Shown: positions 1-7,500, numbered from the stretch's first letter. The stretch is 12,903 nt of DNA from JBAZKK01 sp041650795 (GCA_041650795.1 JBAZKK010000031.1:1-12903); one strand, 5' to 3'. Notes: generated from the letters alone by a model not told the origin. Numbers and translations are program-made.

Positions 1-1019
1 TGCAAACCCAATTCCTCTATCAGCATCATTATTTTGTCCACGGTCTCCTTCTTCTCAACGCCCATAAGGTATTCATAATTGTAGCGGAAATACCTCCTGA
101 TAATCTCGTCCTTCGCCGCCTGCTGTGTGAGGGCGTCGTCAATAATCGCGAATCCGGCGCGATTAACACCCATATCGGTAGGCGAACGGTACGGCAATTC
201 ATCCCCCATGATCTTTTCCAGGATTATCTTAAGCAGCGGGAAGGCCTCGACATCGCGGTTATAATTTACGGCTGTCTGGTTATAAACACTCAGGTGGAAC
301 GGGTCGATAAGGTTGACGTCGGCGATGTCGGCGGTAGCAGCCTCGTAGGCGATATTAACCGGGTGCTTCAGAGGGAGATTCCAGATAGGGAAGGTCTCAA
401 ATTTGGCGTAACTGGACCTTACCCCTTTCTGGTAGTCGTGGTAAAGCTGCGACAGGCAGGTTGCCAGCTTTCCGCTTCCCGGACCCGGACCCGTCACTAT
501 CACAATGGGGTTTCTGGTCTGGATGTGCGGGTTGCTGCCGTAGCCTTTTTCGCTGACGATAAGGTCGAGATCAGTAGGGTAACCGGGGGTAGCGGAGTGC
601 AGGTAAACCTTGATGTTGCGGTTCTCCAGCTTATTCTTGAAATTTACCGCCTGCGGCTGGTTATCAAAACGGGTGATGACTACCGATAAAATATCGAGCC
701 CGTGCTCGCGGATATCATCGATGAGCTTCAAGGCGTCCGCGGCATAGGTAATGCCGAAATCCCCCCTGATCCTGCCTTTCTCAATATCGCCGGCAAAGAT
801 ACAAAGCACGATATCTATCTTGTCCTTTAACTGTTTCAGAAGCTTGATTTTGATGTTAGGGTCATATCCGGGCAGAACCCTGCTGGCGTGGTAATCCCAG
901 AGGATCTTACCGCCGAACTCCAGGTAAAGCTTACCCTTAAGCCTGTTAATCCTCTCCAGGATAGCGCTGCTCTGTTCATCAAGGTACCTCTCATTATCAA
1001 AGCCGGGTTTTTTAATCAC
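1..1019 (-). CDS. UPF0371 / DUF1846 family protein, C-terminus cut off by the window edge
   Basis: I translated this frame directly; it is open for 339 codons and runs off the left edge. The start is GTG at 1017-1019, with AAGGGG six bases upstream, 11 bases after the pilZ-domain gene stops. The N-terminus (IKKPGFDNERYLDEQ, then LYLEFGGKILWDYHASRVLPGYDP) and the middle (GPGPGSGKLATCLSQLYHDY, residues 177 onward; then KFETFPIWNLPLKHPVN, YEAATADIADVN, DPFHL, NYNRDVEAFP, SPTDMGVNRAGFAI) match the family from memory. Members are about 490-500 residues, so roughly the last 150 are missing. GPGPGSGK resembles a Walker A loop, but the first glycine is out of register with GxxxxGK, so nucleotide binding is only suggested. 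Structures exist for the family but I know of no proven function. It is the last visible gene of the nadE-to-glnA cluster. Confidence 0.9.
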   Translation of the reverse strand, partial: MIKKPGFDNERYLDEQSSAILERINRLKGKLYLEFGGKILWDYHASRVLPGYDPNIKIKLLKQLKDKIDIVLCIFAGDIEKGRIRGDFGITYAADALKLIDDIREHGLDILSVVITRFDNQPQAVNFKNKLENRNIKVYLHSATPGYPTDLDLIVSEKGYGSNPHIQTRNPIVIVTGPGPGSGKLATCLSQLYHDYQKGVRSSYAKFETFPIWNLPLKHPVNIAYEAATADIADVNLIDPFHLSVYNQTAVNYNRDVEAFPLLKIILEKIMGDELPYRSPTDMGVNRAGFAIIDDALTQQAAKDEIIRRYFRYNYEYLMGVEKKETVDKIMMLIEELGL

Positions 1020-1030
1020 TTGATGCCCCT

Positions 1031-1447
1031 TTAATAGAAAACCTTGCGCCTGGTCATTGCCATCTGCATAAAACGGGCTATCTCGATTTTATCCTTATCT
1101 TCCATATCAATAAAAGAAATCCCCAGGCGGTAACTGACCTGTTCCCATTTCACGCTGGAACGCACCTCTCCCTTAATCTCCATAGGGCCGTACAGGCTGA
1201 CTTCGCCGCCCTTATTCATGCTGGCAAGCGTAAATTTCAAGAGAAGCGTGGTCCCGGACGGGATATTGTAACGGCTGATAAGCGCGATACCGCCGGAGCT
1301 AAGGTTAAGCATGGCGGCCTCGACGTCCTGGTTGCCGACGAGTATCCGCGCGCTGAGCGGCAGGTCCACGCGGTAAAAAACCGTAATATCTACGTCGAGC
1401 CGCTGGAACCTCCTTCTGTCGCTGCCGGAATAACTGCGGTATGCCAT
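1031..1447 (-). CDS. PilZ domain protein, probable c-di-GMP receptor
   Basis: This is a 138-residue protein made almost entirely of one PilZ domain. Both hallmark c-di-GMP motifs are visible: RxxxR at residues 12-16 (RRFQR) and the [D/N]xSxxG motif at residues 48-53 (NLSSGG). The beta-barrel pattern that follows (ISRYNIPSGTTLLLKFTL, then GEVRSSVKWEQVSYRLGISF) is typical. There is no signal peptide, membrane segment or attached output domain, so it is a cytoplasmic stand-alone PilZ protein that should act by binding a partner. The ATG lies 10 bases after the GAF-ANTAR stop codon and has no clear Shine-Dalgarno sequence, so translation may be coupled to the upstream gene. The target, such as motility, adhesion or polysaccharide, cannot be read from this window. 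Confidence 0.88.
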   Translation of the reverse strand: MAYRSYSGSDRRRFQRLDVDITVFYRVDLPLSARILVGNQDVEAAMLNLSSGGIALISRYNIPSGTTLLLKFTLASMNKGGEVSLYGPMEIKGEVRSSVKWEQVSYRLGISFIDMEDKDKIEIARFMQMAMTRRKVFY

Positions 1448-1457
1448 AAAGGCGCTT

Positions 1458-2183
1458 TTAATGCTTTTGGTTTTTGAGTTCGCGCGTCAGGATAATCGCT
1501 TCGGCAATCTCGCGCATGGACTTGCGCATATCCATACTCTGTTTCTGCATCAGCCGATACGCCTCGGAGGGCAACACCCCTGCCTCCTGGGAAAGGATAT
1601 CCTTTGCCCGCTCAATGAGCTTACGGGTAGTAAGGGCTTCCTCAGCGCTGCGCGCCCTGAGGTCAAGCTCCGCGTTCTCAATCGCTACTGCTGCCTGGTT
1701 CGCCATGGCAGTAAGGATGTTCAATTCATAATCGCTGAATTTATGCTTCTTGGATGTATAGCAATTCAAAACCCCGATCACCCGGCCCTTTACCGCTAAA
1801 GGGACGCTTGCCAGCGAACAGAGCGACTCTCTCCTGGCGATATCGCGGTTTAGGTAACGGCTGTCCTCTTTGACATCCAGGATGCAGGTGGGCTTATTCT
1901 CCTTTGCCACGATGCCCGCAATGCCTTCGCCGAGCCTGAGATTAGGCTTCTTATTGTAAGACTCGGAGATGGATTGGGTAGCCCGCACCACCAGCTCTTT
2001 CCTGTCGGGGTCAAGGAGCATCAGGGAACAGATCTTTGAATTCATTACCTCGGCGGTAACGTTGACAATAAGTCTCAAGAGTTCTTCGAGGTAGAGCCCC
2101 GAGGTAATCAGGCTTGCAATCTTGGAGAGCGCCTCGATCTGTTTAAGATAAATCTCGTAGCCGGATTTTTTCTTGGCAGGCAT
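1458..2183 (-). CDS. GAF-ANTAR protein, probable sensor and RNA-binding antiterminator
   Basis: A 241-residue two-domain protein. A GAF domain spans roughly residues 28-172, with recognisable pieces: SKICSLMLLDPDRKELVVRA, LGEGIAGIVAKENKP, SVPLAVKGRVIGVLNCYT and FSDYELNILTAMANQAAVAI. A short linker helix leads to an ANTAR domain at about 184-236 (EALTTRKLIERAKDILSQ, then SEAYRLMQKQSMDMRKSM and EIAEAII), close to the family pattern. ANTAR domains bind paired RNA hairpins and prevent premature transcription termination; the GAF domain would provide small-molecule or redox input. Known ANTAR proteins often control nitrogen assimilation genes, and this one sits 21 bases after glnA with a strong GAGGAGG ribosome site six bases before the ATG. 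The nitrogen link is inference; the ligand and RNA target are not visible. No receiver domain or phospho-acceptor is present. Confidence 0.87.
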   Translation of the reverse strand: MPAKKKSGYEIYLKQIEALSKIASLITSGLYLEELLRLIVNVTAEVMNSKICSLMLLDPDRKELVVRATQSISESYNKKPNLRLGEGIAGIVAKENKPTCILDVKEDSRYLNRDIARRESLCSLASVPLAVKGRVIGVLNCYTSKKHKFSDYELNILTAMANQAAVAIENAELDLRARSAEEALTTRKLIERAKDILSQEAGVLPSEAYRLMQKQSMDMRKSMREIAEAIILTRELKNQKH

Positions 2184-2204
2184 ATAGAACTTCCTCCTCG
2201 AGGA

Positions 2205-3536
2205 TTAAAGTATAGGCAGGTATTTCTGCACTTCGTATTGGGTTACCTGCGCCTTATATTCGTCCCACTCCAGTTTTTTGTTGCGGATAAAATGCTGAAA
2301 CAGCTTATCGCCTAAACATTCTCTTACCAGCTTGCTGGACTCGGTAAGCTTGGCTGCCTCCAGCAAATCGTCCGGCAGGGAATGGATGCCGGCGCGCAAC
2401 CTATCTTCCTCGCTCATGCTATAGATGTTATCGTTGGCGGGTTCGCCTAAGCGGTATTTACCTTTGATGCCTGCCAGGCCCGCTGCCAGCATTACTGAAA
2501 ACGCCAGATAAGGATTACAGGCCGGATCAGGGGAACGGTATTCAATGCGGGTGGCCTTCTCCTTGCCCGGTTTGTACATAGGAACCCTGATGAGCGATGA
2601 ACGGTTCATCTGCGCCCAGCAGATATAGACCGGCGCTTCGTATCCGGGCACCAGCCGCTTGTAAGAATTTACCCACTGGTTTGTCACCGAGGTAATCTCC
2701 GGCGCATGCCTCAATAATCCCGCGGTATAGGCCCTGCCGGTCTCGGAGAGCTGATATTTGCCCTTGGCATCGAAGAAGGCGTTCTTCTGGCCCTTGAACA
2801 ACGACTGGTGGGTATGCATCCCCGAACCGTTAATGCCGAAAATCGGCTTTGGCATAAAGGTGGCGTATACCCCGTGCTGGCGGGCAATCTCCTTAACCAC
2901 CAGCCTATAGGTCATCACGTTATCCGCCATGGTCAGGGCATCGGAGTAACGCAGGTCTATCTCATGCTGGCTCGCCGCAACCTCATGATGGCTGTATTCT
3001 ACTTTAATTCCCAAAGACTGCATTGTAAGTATTGTATCGCGCCTTAAATCCTGGGCTACATCCAGAGGCACCAGGTCAAAATATCCCCCCTGGTCCAACG
3101 GCTGGGGGGTCTGCGAGCTATTGAAATAAAAATACTCCAATTCCGGCCCTACATTATAGGTAAACCCCTGCTCCTTGGCGCGGGCAAGATTGCGCTTGAG
3201 CACATAACGCGGGTCTCCCTCAAAGGGCTTGCCGCTGGGTTCATAAATGTCGCAGAACATCCGCGCTACCTTGCACCCCTCGGCAGAACGCCAGGGTATG
3301 ATTGCGAATGTGTCCGGGTCTGGCCGCGCTATCATATCCGACTCCTCGATGCGCGCGAAGCCCTCGATGGAAGAGCCGTCAAATCCCATCCCTTCATCCA
3401 GCGCGCCTTCCAGCTCATCGGGGGTAATGGCAAACCCCTTTAAGAATCCCAGGACATCGGTAAACCACAGGCGGATAAACTTTATCTTTTCCTCCTTAAC
3501 AATCTTGAGGATTTCAGTCTTTGTCTTTCCAGGCAT
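2205..3536 (-). CDS. glnA: Glutamine synthetase type I, GSI-alpha subtype
   Basis: This enzyme joins ammonia to glutamate using ATP, the entry step of ammonia assimilation, in a cytoplasmic dodecamer. All expected motifs are present: DGSS (residues 53-56), the metal ligands in GPELEYF (E132, E134), HHEVAASQHEIDL (183-195), NGSGMH (236-241), the flap glutamate E300 in LVPGYEAP, NRSSLIR (311-317) and RIEYRSPDPACNPYLAF (330-346). The length of 443 and R62 in FARIEESD correspond to Bacillus subtilis GlnA, where Arg62 takes part in glutamine feedback inhibition. The longer GSI-beta insertion and its adenylylated tyrosine motif are absent, so control by feedback and transcription is expected rather than by adenylylation. 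AAGGAGGGG lies four bases upstream of the ATG. The gene follows the aminotransferase by 31 bases, without room for an obvious separate promoter. Confidence 0.97.
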   Translation of the reverse strand: MPGKTKTEILKIVKEEKIKFIRLWFTDVLGFLKGFAITPDELEGALDEGMGFDGSSIEGFARIEESDMIARPDPDTFAIIPWRSAEGCKVARMFCDIYEPSGKPFEGDPRYVLKRNLARAKEQGFTYNVGPELEYFYFNSSQTPQPLDQGGYFDLVPLDVAQDLRRDTILTMQSLGIKVEYSHHEVAASQHEIDLRYSDALTMADNVMTYRLVVKEIARQHGVYATFMPKPIFGINGSGMHTHQSLFKGQKNAFFDAKGKYQLSETGRAYTAGLLRHAPEITSVTNQWVNSYKRLVPGYEAPVYICWAQMNRSSLIRVPMYKPGKEKATRIEYRSPDPACNPYLAFSVMLAAGLAGIKGKYRLGEPANDNIYSMSEEDRLRAGIHSLPDDLLEAAKLTESSKLVRECLGDKLFQHFIRNKKLEWDEYKAQVTQYEVQKYLPIL

Positions 3537-3567
3537 CTTTCCCCTCCTTAATTATTGTGCGCTACCT

Positions 3568-4725
3568 TTAAACAGGGCGGCGTTTCTCTAAAAACACCCC
3601 TATTCTATTTAAAGCCTCTTTAAGGCTATTGGTGCTTGAGGCATAGGAAATCCTGACATAACCTTCTGCCATCGGCGTGAAAGCAGTCCCCGGCACGACC
3701 GCCACCTTCTGGTCCTTAAGCAGCTTCTGGCAGAAATCAATGGAACTCATGCCGCTGGATCTTATGCTCGGGAAAGCATAGAATGCCCCTTGCGGCATAT
3801 GGCACTCCAGTCCCATGCGGTTGAGCTCGGCTATCACAAACCCCCTGCGGCGGCGGTACTCCCGCTTCATCTCCTCTACGGACCTCCTGCCGCTTTCAAG
3901 CGCCTCGCAAGCAGCCATCTGGGAGGTGATGGATACGCACATGATAGTATACTGGTGTATCTTGTTCATCGCCGAGATTATATCTCTCGGGCCGGCAGCA
4001 AAACCCACCCTCCATCCTGTCATAGCGTAGCTCTTGGAGAAACCGTCGAGATAAACGGTATTGTCCTTTGCGCCCTTTAAGGTAGCGAAGGGGGTATGCT
4101 CAAAATCATAGGTAAGCTCCCCGTAAATCTCGTCTGTTATGCAGAGGATTCTGTATTTTAATAGAATGCGGTTAATCTCACCGAGCTCCCTGGCGGTGTA
4201 AGATACTCCGGTAGGATTGGAAGGATAATTCAATATCAGGGCTTTGGGTTTTTTGGCCGCGTATTTCTCAAGCAGCTCCGGGGTAAGCTTAAAATCGTAA
4301 GGGGTAGTATCAATATATACCGGCTCGCCTCCAACCAGCTCCGTAAGCGGGCCGTAAGAAACATAGCTAGGGACAGGAATCAGGATTTTATCTTTAGGGT
4401 TAACGAGGGTCCTTAAGGCAAGGTCCATGCCTTCGCTTGCGCCAACCGTAATAAGGATTTCTTCTTCCGGCGAATACTCCAGCCCCCAGCGATTCTTAAG
4501 ATAGCGCGCAATGCCGAGCCTTAATTTATAGAGCCCCTTATTGGACGTATATGAGGTAAACCCCTCTTCCAGGGAGTATATCCCCGCTTCGCGGATCTGC
4601 CAGGGCGTTACAAAATCAGGCTCTCCCACCCCTAAAGAGATGACGTCTTTCATCCCGAGCACCAGGTCAAAAAATTCCCGGATACCCGAAGGCTGCAATT
4701 TTTTAACCTTCCTTGTTACCGACAT
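3568..4725 (-). CDS. alaT: Class I/II PLP aminotransferase, AlaT (YugH)-like
   Basis: A full-length 385-residue fold-type I aminotransferase. Visible landmarks are the N-terminal LQPSGIREFFDL and VISLGVGEPDFVTP, NYPSNPTG (166-173), DEIY (198-201), the PLP-binding lysine K231 in GFSKSYAMTGWRVGFAAG, and the substrate-carboxylate arginine R358 in VRISYAS. Compared from memory, it is strikingly like Bacillus subtilis YugH (AlaT), the alanine transaminase that sits beside its Lrp-family regulator YugG (AlaR). The same regulator-enzyme pairing is present here, which supports pyruvate/alanine and glutamate/2-oxoglutarate exchange. An aspartate or broader-specificity aminotransferase remains possible, since this family often misleads on substrate. 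The start is the ATG behind a repeated TAGGGGT element that provides the ribosome site. glnA lies 31 bases downstream. Confidence 0.9.
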   Translation of the reverse strand: MSVTRKVKKLQPSGIREFFDLVLGMKDVISLGVGEPDFVTPWQIREAGIYSLEEGFTSYTSNKGLYKLRLGIARYLKNRWGLEYSPEEEILITVGASEGMDLALRTLVNPKDKILIPVPSYVSYGPLTELVGGEPVYIDTTPYDFKLTPELLEKYAAKKPKALILNYPSNPTGVSYTARELGEINRILLKYRILCITDEIYGELTYDFEHTPFATLKGAKDNTVYLDGFSKSYAMTGWRVGFAAGPRDIISAMNKIHQYTIMCVSITSQMAACEALESGRRSVEEMKREYRRRRGFVIAELNRMGLECHMPQGAFYAFPSIRSSGMSSIDFCQKLLKDQKVAVVPGTAFTPMAEGYVRISYASSTNSLKEALNRIGVFLEKRRPV

Positions 4726-4760
4726 ACCCCTAACCCCTAACTACTGACTGCTAGCTACTA
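4726..4760 (-). repeat. Heptanucleotide tandem repeat in the lrp-alaT gap
   Basis: Read in the direction of transcription, the 38-base gap is CGA followed by five 7-base units directly abutting the alaT ATG: TAGTAGC, TAGCAGT, CAGTAGT, TAGGGGT, TAGGGGT. The last two units are identical and each carries an AGGGG Shine-Dalgarno-like core, the first of them correctly spaced (8 bases) before the ATG. Every unit contains TAG; because 7 is not a multiple of 3, stop codons appear in all frames. This resembles the short tandemly repeated heptanucleotides known from other bacteria. Five degenerate units are few, so chance or slippage could also explain it. Confidence 0.55.
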
Positions 4761-4763
4761 TCG

Positions 4764-5249
4764 CTAATATGATATCGCTATCCTCTTATTCTCTTCCTTA
4801 TGCTTCAGAACAACCCCGTCCTCCTTGTATTTCTTAAGAAGGAAATGGGTAGTGGTGCCCTTGACGTTCTCAAGCGGCGCAAGCTTCTCGGCCACAAACC
4901 TCGAGACCGCCTGAAGGTCGCGTCCTTCCACAATCAAAAGCAGGTCATAGGTCCCCGAGATTAAATAGCAGCTGGAAACCTCAGGGAATAAATATATCCT
5001 CTCCGCAACACGGTCAAAACCCACATCTTTCTGAGGGGTAATATTGACCTCGATAAGCGCGCGCACCTGAGATACCGCATCCCTAATCAACTCTTTGTTT
5101 ATGACAGCTTTGTACTTAAGGATTACCCCTTCCTTCTGATACCTGGCTACTGCCGCCTTAACCGCAGCCGTTTTCTTCTTGAGCATCCTGGCGATATCCT
5201 CAAAGCTGGTGCGGCCGTCTTTTTCCAATATCTCTAATATCTCATCCAT
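4764..5249 (-). CDS. Lrp/AsnC family transcriptional regulator, AlaR-like
   Basis: An Lrp/AsnC-type regulator: an N-terminal helix-turn-helix (about residues 1-50, DEILEILEKDGRTSFEDIARML then KTAAVKAAVARYQKEGVILKY), followed by a RAM ligand-binding domain (about 65-140, with ALIEVNITP, VSSCYLISGTYDLLLIVEG and GTTTHFLLKKY). I place the start at the ATG at 5247-5249, giving 161 residues. This start has GGAGG five bases upstream, leaves a 13-base gap after nadE and gives the normal family length; the frame is open to 5312, but the extra 21 residues would overlap nadE and lack Lrp character. Position directly before an AlaT-like aminotransferase suggests it senses an amino acid, perhaps alanine, and controls that enzyme or this operon. 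The ligand is inference. Confidence 0.9.
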   Translation of the reverse strand: MDEILEILEKDGRTSFEDIARMLKKKTAAVKAAVARYQKEGVILKYKAVINKELIRDAVSQVRALIEVNITPQKDVGFDRVAERIYLFPEVSSCYLISGTYDLLLIVEGRDLQAVSRFVAEKLAPLENVKGTTTHFLLKKYKEDGVVLKHKEENKRIAISY

Positions 5250-5262
5250 TCCGACCTCCGTC

Positions 5263-5979
5263 TTAGACGGGGCATACCAAGGGTTTCTCCCTTTTATGCC
5301 CTGACCTTTCAATCATTGCCGTGACCTTTACAACCTTATCTTTCGCAAGGCGCTGTTTCCTCTTGCCCAGATAAGCTGCCAATATCTCATCCAGCTCGGC
5401 GTAGGTTATGCCCATCTCAGCCTCATCGGTCTGTCTGGGCCACAACCCGGCTGTCGGAGCTTTCTTTATTATCTTATCCGGTATGCACAGGGCCCTCGCT
5501 AAATCATAAACCTCTCTTTTTAAGAGCCCGCCCAGCGGAAGGACATCTGCTGCCCCGTCACCGTATTTGGTAAAATAACCCACAGAGAGCTCGGATTTGT
5601 TGCTGGTCCCGCAGACTAAATAATTAAGCTTATTGGCAAAATAATAAAGAACCAGCATCCTGAGGCGCGGCTTAAGATTCAAGCTGGAGGTCTTGCCCCC
5701 CTGAGGTAATATCTTAAGAAGGCTATCGTATATCTTTGATAAATCAATGACCATGACCCTGATGCCTAATTTTTTGGCAAAGGCAATGGCATCCAGAGCA
5801 TCTTGTTTATGGCTATGGATTGGAAGGATTAAAGCCAAAAGGCGGTTTTTCCCTACCGCCCTCTTTACTAACGCGGCTGCCACGCAAGAATCTATCCCGC
5901 CGGACAGCCCTAAAACTACCCCCTTGGCCCCAGAAAGCGCAACTTGCTTGCTAAGCCACCTGATTATTTTCTTTTCCAC
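5263..5979 (-). CDS. nadE: Ammonia-dependent NAD(+) synthetase
   Basis: This enzyme amidates deamido-NAD with ammonia and ATP in the last step of NAD synthesis. The 238-residue protein is the stand-alone synthetase domain: the PP-loop SGGIDS is at residues 26-31, KPRLRMLVLYYFAN at 103-116, GTSNKSELSVGYFTKYGDGA around 124-143, and PTAGLWPRQTDE at 175-186. There is no N-terminal nitrilase (glutaminase) domain, so it depends on free ammonia, which fits neighbours that handle ammonia and glutamine. The start is GTG at 5977-5979; the frame is open upstream to 6054 but contains no ATG, GTG or TTG there, and a sigma-70-like promoter occupies that stretch. The ribosome site is weak. It is the first gene of the left-hand operon. 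Confidence 0.94.
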   Translation of the reverse strand: MEKKIIRWLSKQVALSGAKGVVLGLSGGIDSCVAAALVKRAVGKNRLLALILPIHSHKQDALDAIAFAKKLGIRVMVIDLSKIYDSLLKILPQGGKTSSLNLKPRLRMLVLYYFANKLNYLVCGTSNKSELSVGYFTKYGDGAADVLPLGGLLKREVYDLARALCIPDKIIKKAPTAGLWPRQTDEAEMGITYAELDEILAAYLGKRKQRLAKDKVVKVTAMIERSGHKREKPLVCPV

Positions 5980-6018
5980 CTTATAAGGATTAATTACGAC
6001 CGCATAATCAACGGAAAG

Positions 6019-6047
6019 ATTATATAATACGGCGGGAGCAAGGTCAA
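6019..6047 (-). promoter_or_regulatory. Sigma-70-type promoter before nadE
   Basis: On the minus strand TTGACC (6042-6047) and TATAAT (6019-6024) are separated by exactly 17 bases, close to the sigma-70 consensus. A start of transcription near 6010-6013 would leave about 30 bases before the nadE GTG. It lies in the only sizeable gap (75 bases) between the Pst operon and the nadE-glnA group, and no terminator is visible after phoU, so read-through from the phosphate operon may also contribute. Confidence 0.75.
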
Positions 6048-6054
6048 GGATAGT

Positions 6055-6732
6055 TTAAGGATTCTTGCGCAAGTCTTCAGTGCGATGCCTTACCACCTTG
6101 GCGTCAACCATATAGATAACGTCCTCGGCAATATTGGTAGTATGGTCGCAGATACGCTCCAGGTAGCGCGCAATCAGCAAAAGCGGCACGGCGCGGGCAG
6201 CGGAAGAAGGATCCCGGGACATATAATCGTTTATCAGCTCATCCTGAATAAGATTGCGCAGCTTATCGGCCTGGGGATCGGAAAGAACCACTTTTCTTGC
6301 AAGTTCCGCGTCCCTGCGCACAAAGGCCTCAATCGCATCGCGCACCATCTCCTGGGCGATCAGCGATAATTTCGGTATGTCTACAAGGGGCTTAAGCAAC
6401 GGCTTATCCGCCAGTTCCAGGACCCTCTGCGAAATATCCACTGCGAGATCCGCAATGCGCTCCAGGTCGGAGTTCACCTTCATGGCGGTAGCGATAAAAC
6501 GCAGATCCCCTGCCATCGGCTGGTAACGGGCGATGAGATCGATGCATTTCTCGTCAATCATAAGTTCCAGCTTGTCTATACCGACATCAGCGTTAATAAC
6601 ATCCTCTGCCAATCCTCGGTCGCGTTCCTTTAAGGCCTCTATTGCCTTTGAGATCTCTTCCTGCGTCAATACCCCCATCTTCAATATCTCCTGGTGCAAC
6701 TCTTTAAGCTCATCATCCAAATGTCTCTCCAT
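6055..6732 (-). CDS. phoU: Phosphate signalling protein PhoU, second copy
   Basis: PhoU links the Pst transporter to the PhoR/PhoB regulatory pair and restrains phosphate uptake and Pho gene expression when phosphate is ample. The 225-residue all-helical protein has the expected two-fold repeat, with metal-binding ExxxD motifs in each half: E91/D95 in DLERIADLAVD and E192/D196 in YLERICDHTTNIAEDV. The ATG has AAGGAGGT immediately upstream and lies nine bases after the second pstB stop, so it closes the pstSCABB-phoU operon. It aligns without gaps from residue 1 to the HR near residue 217 with the other PhoU in the window and differs mainly in the C-terminal tail. No unusual residues were seen at the metal sites. 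Confidence 0.95.
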   Translation of the reverse strand: MERHLDDELKELHQEILKMGVLTQEEISKAIEALKERDRGLAEDVINADVGIDKLELMIDEKCIDLIARYQPMAGDLRFIATAMKVNSDLERIADLAVDISQRVLELADKPLLKPLVDIPKLSLIAQEMVRDAIEAFVRRDAELARKVVLSDPQADKLRNLIQDELINDYMSRDPSSAARAVPLLLIARYLERICDHTTNIAEDVIYMVDAKVVRHRTEDLRKNP

Positions 6733-6741
6733 TTTACCTCC

Positions 6742-7500
6742 TTAACCGTAACGTCCGGTAATATAATCCTCGGTCTTTTTATCCTTCGGCGCGGTAAATA
6801 TTTCCTGGGTATTGCCGAACTCAATAAGTTCACCCAGCAGCATAAAACCCGTATCATCGGAAACCCTGGCTGCCTGTTGCATATTATGCGTCACGATTAT
6901 GATGGTATAATCGTTCTTGAGTTCGCGCATCAACTCCTCAATGCGCATCGTAGCCTGGGGGTCCAAGGTGGAGCAAGGTTCATCCATAAGAAGGACCTCG
7001 GGTTTTACCGCTAAGAGCCTAGCGATACAAAGGCGCTGTTTCTGCTCCAGGGACAACCTCAAGGCAGGATTGTGGAGTCTATCTTTAAGTTCTTCCCATA
7101 AAAGCACGGACTTAAGGCTGCGTTCTACAATTGCGTCCAGTTTCTTGCGTCCGTTGCGTTCATCATGGATACGGTTTCCGAAAACAATGTTTTCGTAAAC
7201 CGACAGCGGGAAGGGGTTGGGCCGCTGAAAAACCATTCCTACTTTCCTGCGAAGACTGATGAGGTCGGCTTCGGCTGAAACGACATTTACGCCGTCAACC
7301 AAAACCTCTCCGCTCGTGCGCACGCCTTCGATCATATCATTCATACGGTTAAAAACCCTAAGTAACGTAGACTTTCCGCACCCCGAAGGACCGATAATAG
7401 CGGTGATCTTCCTATCGCTAAAATCAGCGCTTACGCCTTTTAAGGCCTGGAAGTCACCGTACCATAAATTAAGATTATTGACCTTGATCTTTGGTATCAA
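6742..7500 (-). CDS. pstB: Phosphate ABC transporter ATPase PstB, paralogue with broken signature motif
   Basis: A PstB-type ATPase of 252 residues. Walker A (GPSGCGKST, 37-45), the Q-loop glutamine Q92 in VFQRPNPF, Walker B with catalytic glutamate (LLMDE, D173-E174) and the H-loop H205 in VTHNM are all normal. The ABC signature is not: where LSGGQQQR is expected, residues 149-156 read LSLEQKQR, losing both glycines that contact the ATP gamma-phosphate in the partner subunit. The reading frame is intact and the C-terminus (TAPKDKKTEDYITGRYG) is typical, so this is not decay by frameshift. Translation starts at TTG (7498-7500), overlapping the TGA of the preceding pstB by four bases (TTGA), with AGGGGA upstream. 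It is probably the partner of that pstB in a heterodimer. Confidence 0.94.
   Translation of the reverse strand: MIPKIKVNNLNLWYGDFQALKGVSADFSDRKITAIIGPSGCGKSTLLRVFNRMNDMIEGVRTSGEVLVDGVNVVSAEADLISLRRKVGMVFQRPNPFPLSVYENIVFGNRIHDERNGRKKLDAIVERSLKSVLLWEELKDRLHNPALRLSLEQKQRLCIARLLAVKPEVLLMDEPCSTLDPQATMRIEELMRELKNDYTIIIVTHNMQQAARVSDDTGFMLLGELIEFGNTQEIFTAPKDKKTEDYITGRYG

Noticed and set aside
294..689. A plus-strand open frame of 131 codons near the left end
   Set aside because: The minus strand here encodes the conserved UPF0371 protein without interruption; the plus frame is its shadow.
5250..5312. Longer start for the Lrp-family gene, overlapping nadE
   Set aside because: The extra 21 residues do not look like an Lrp N-terminus, while the ATG at 5249 has a good GGAGG site and gives the normal family length.
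5980..6054. N-terminal extension of nadE, since the frame stays open upstream and reads plausibly
   Set aside because: There is no ATG, GTG or TTG in that stretch and a promoter occupies it, so GTG at 5979 is the only reasonable start.
2184..6054. ANTAR-type paired hairpin target in leaders of the glnA operon
   Set aside because: The gaps are at most 75 bases and hold no two adjacent stems with six-base loops that I could find by eye.
6742..7500. LSLEQKQR taken as a sequencing error or a pseudogene
   Set aside because: The frame is full length with intact Walker, Q and H motifs and a normal C-terminus; the altered codons are clean substitutions without a frameshift, and the partner gene carries matching complementary changes.
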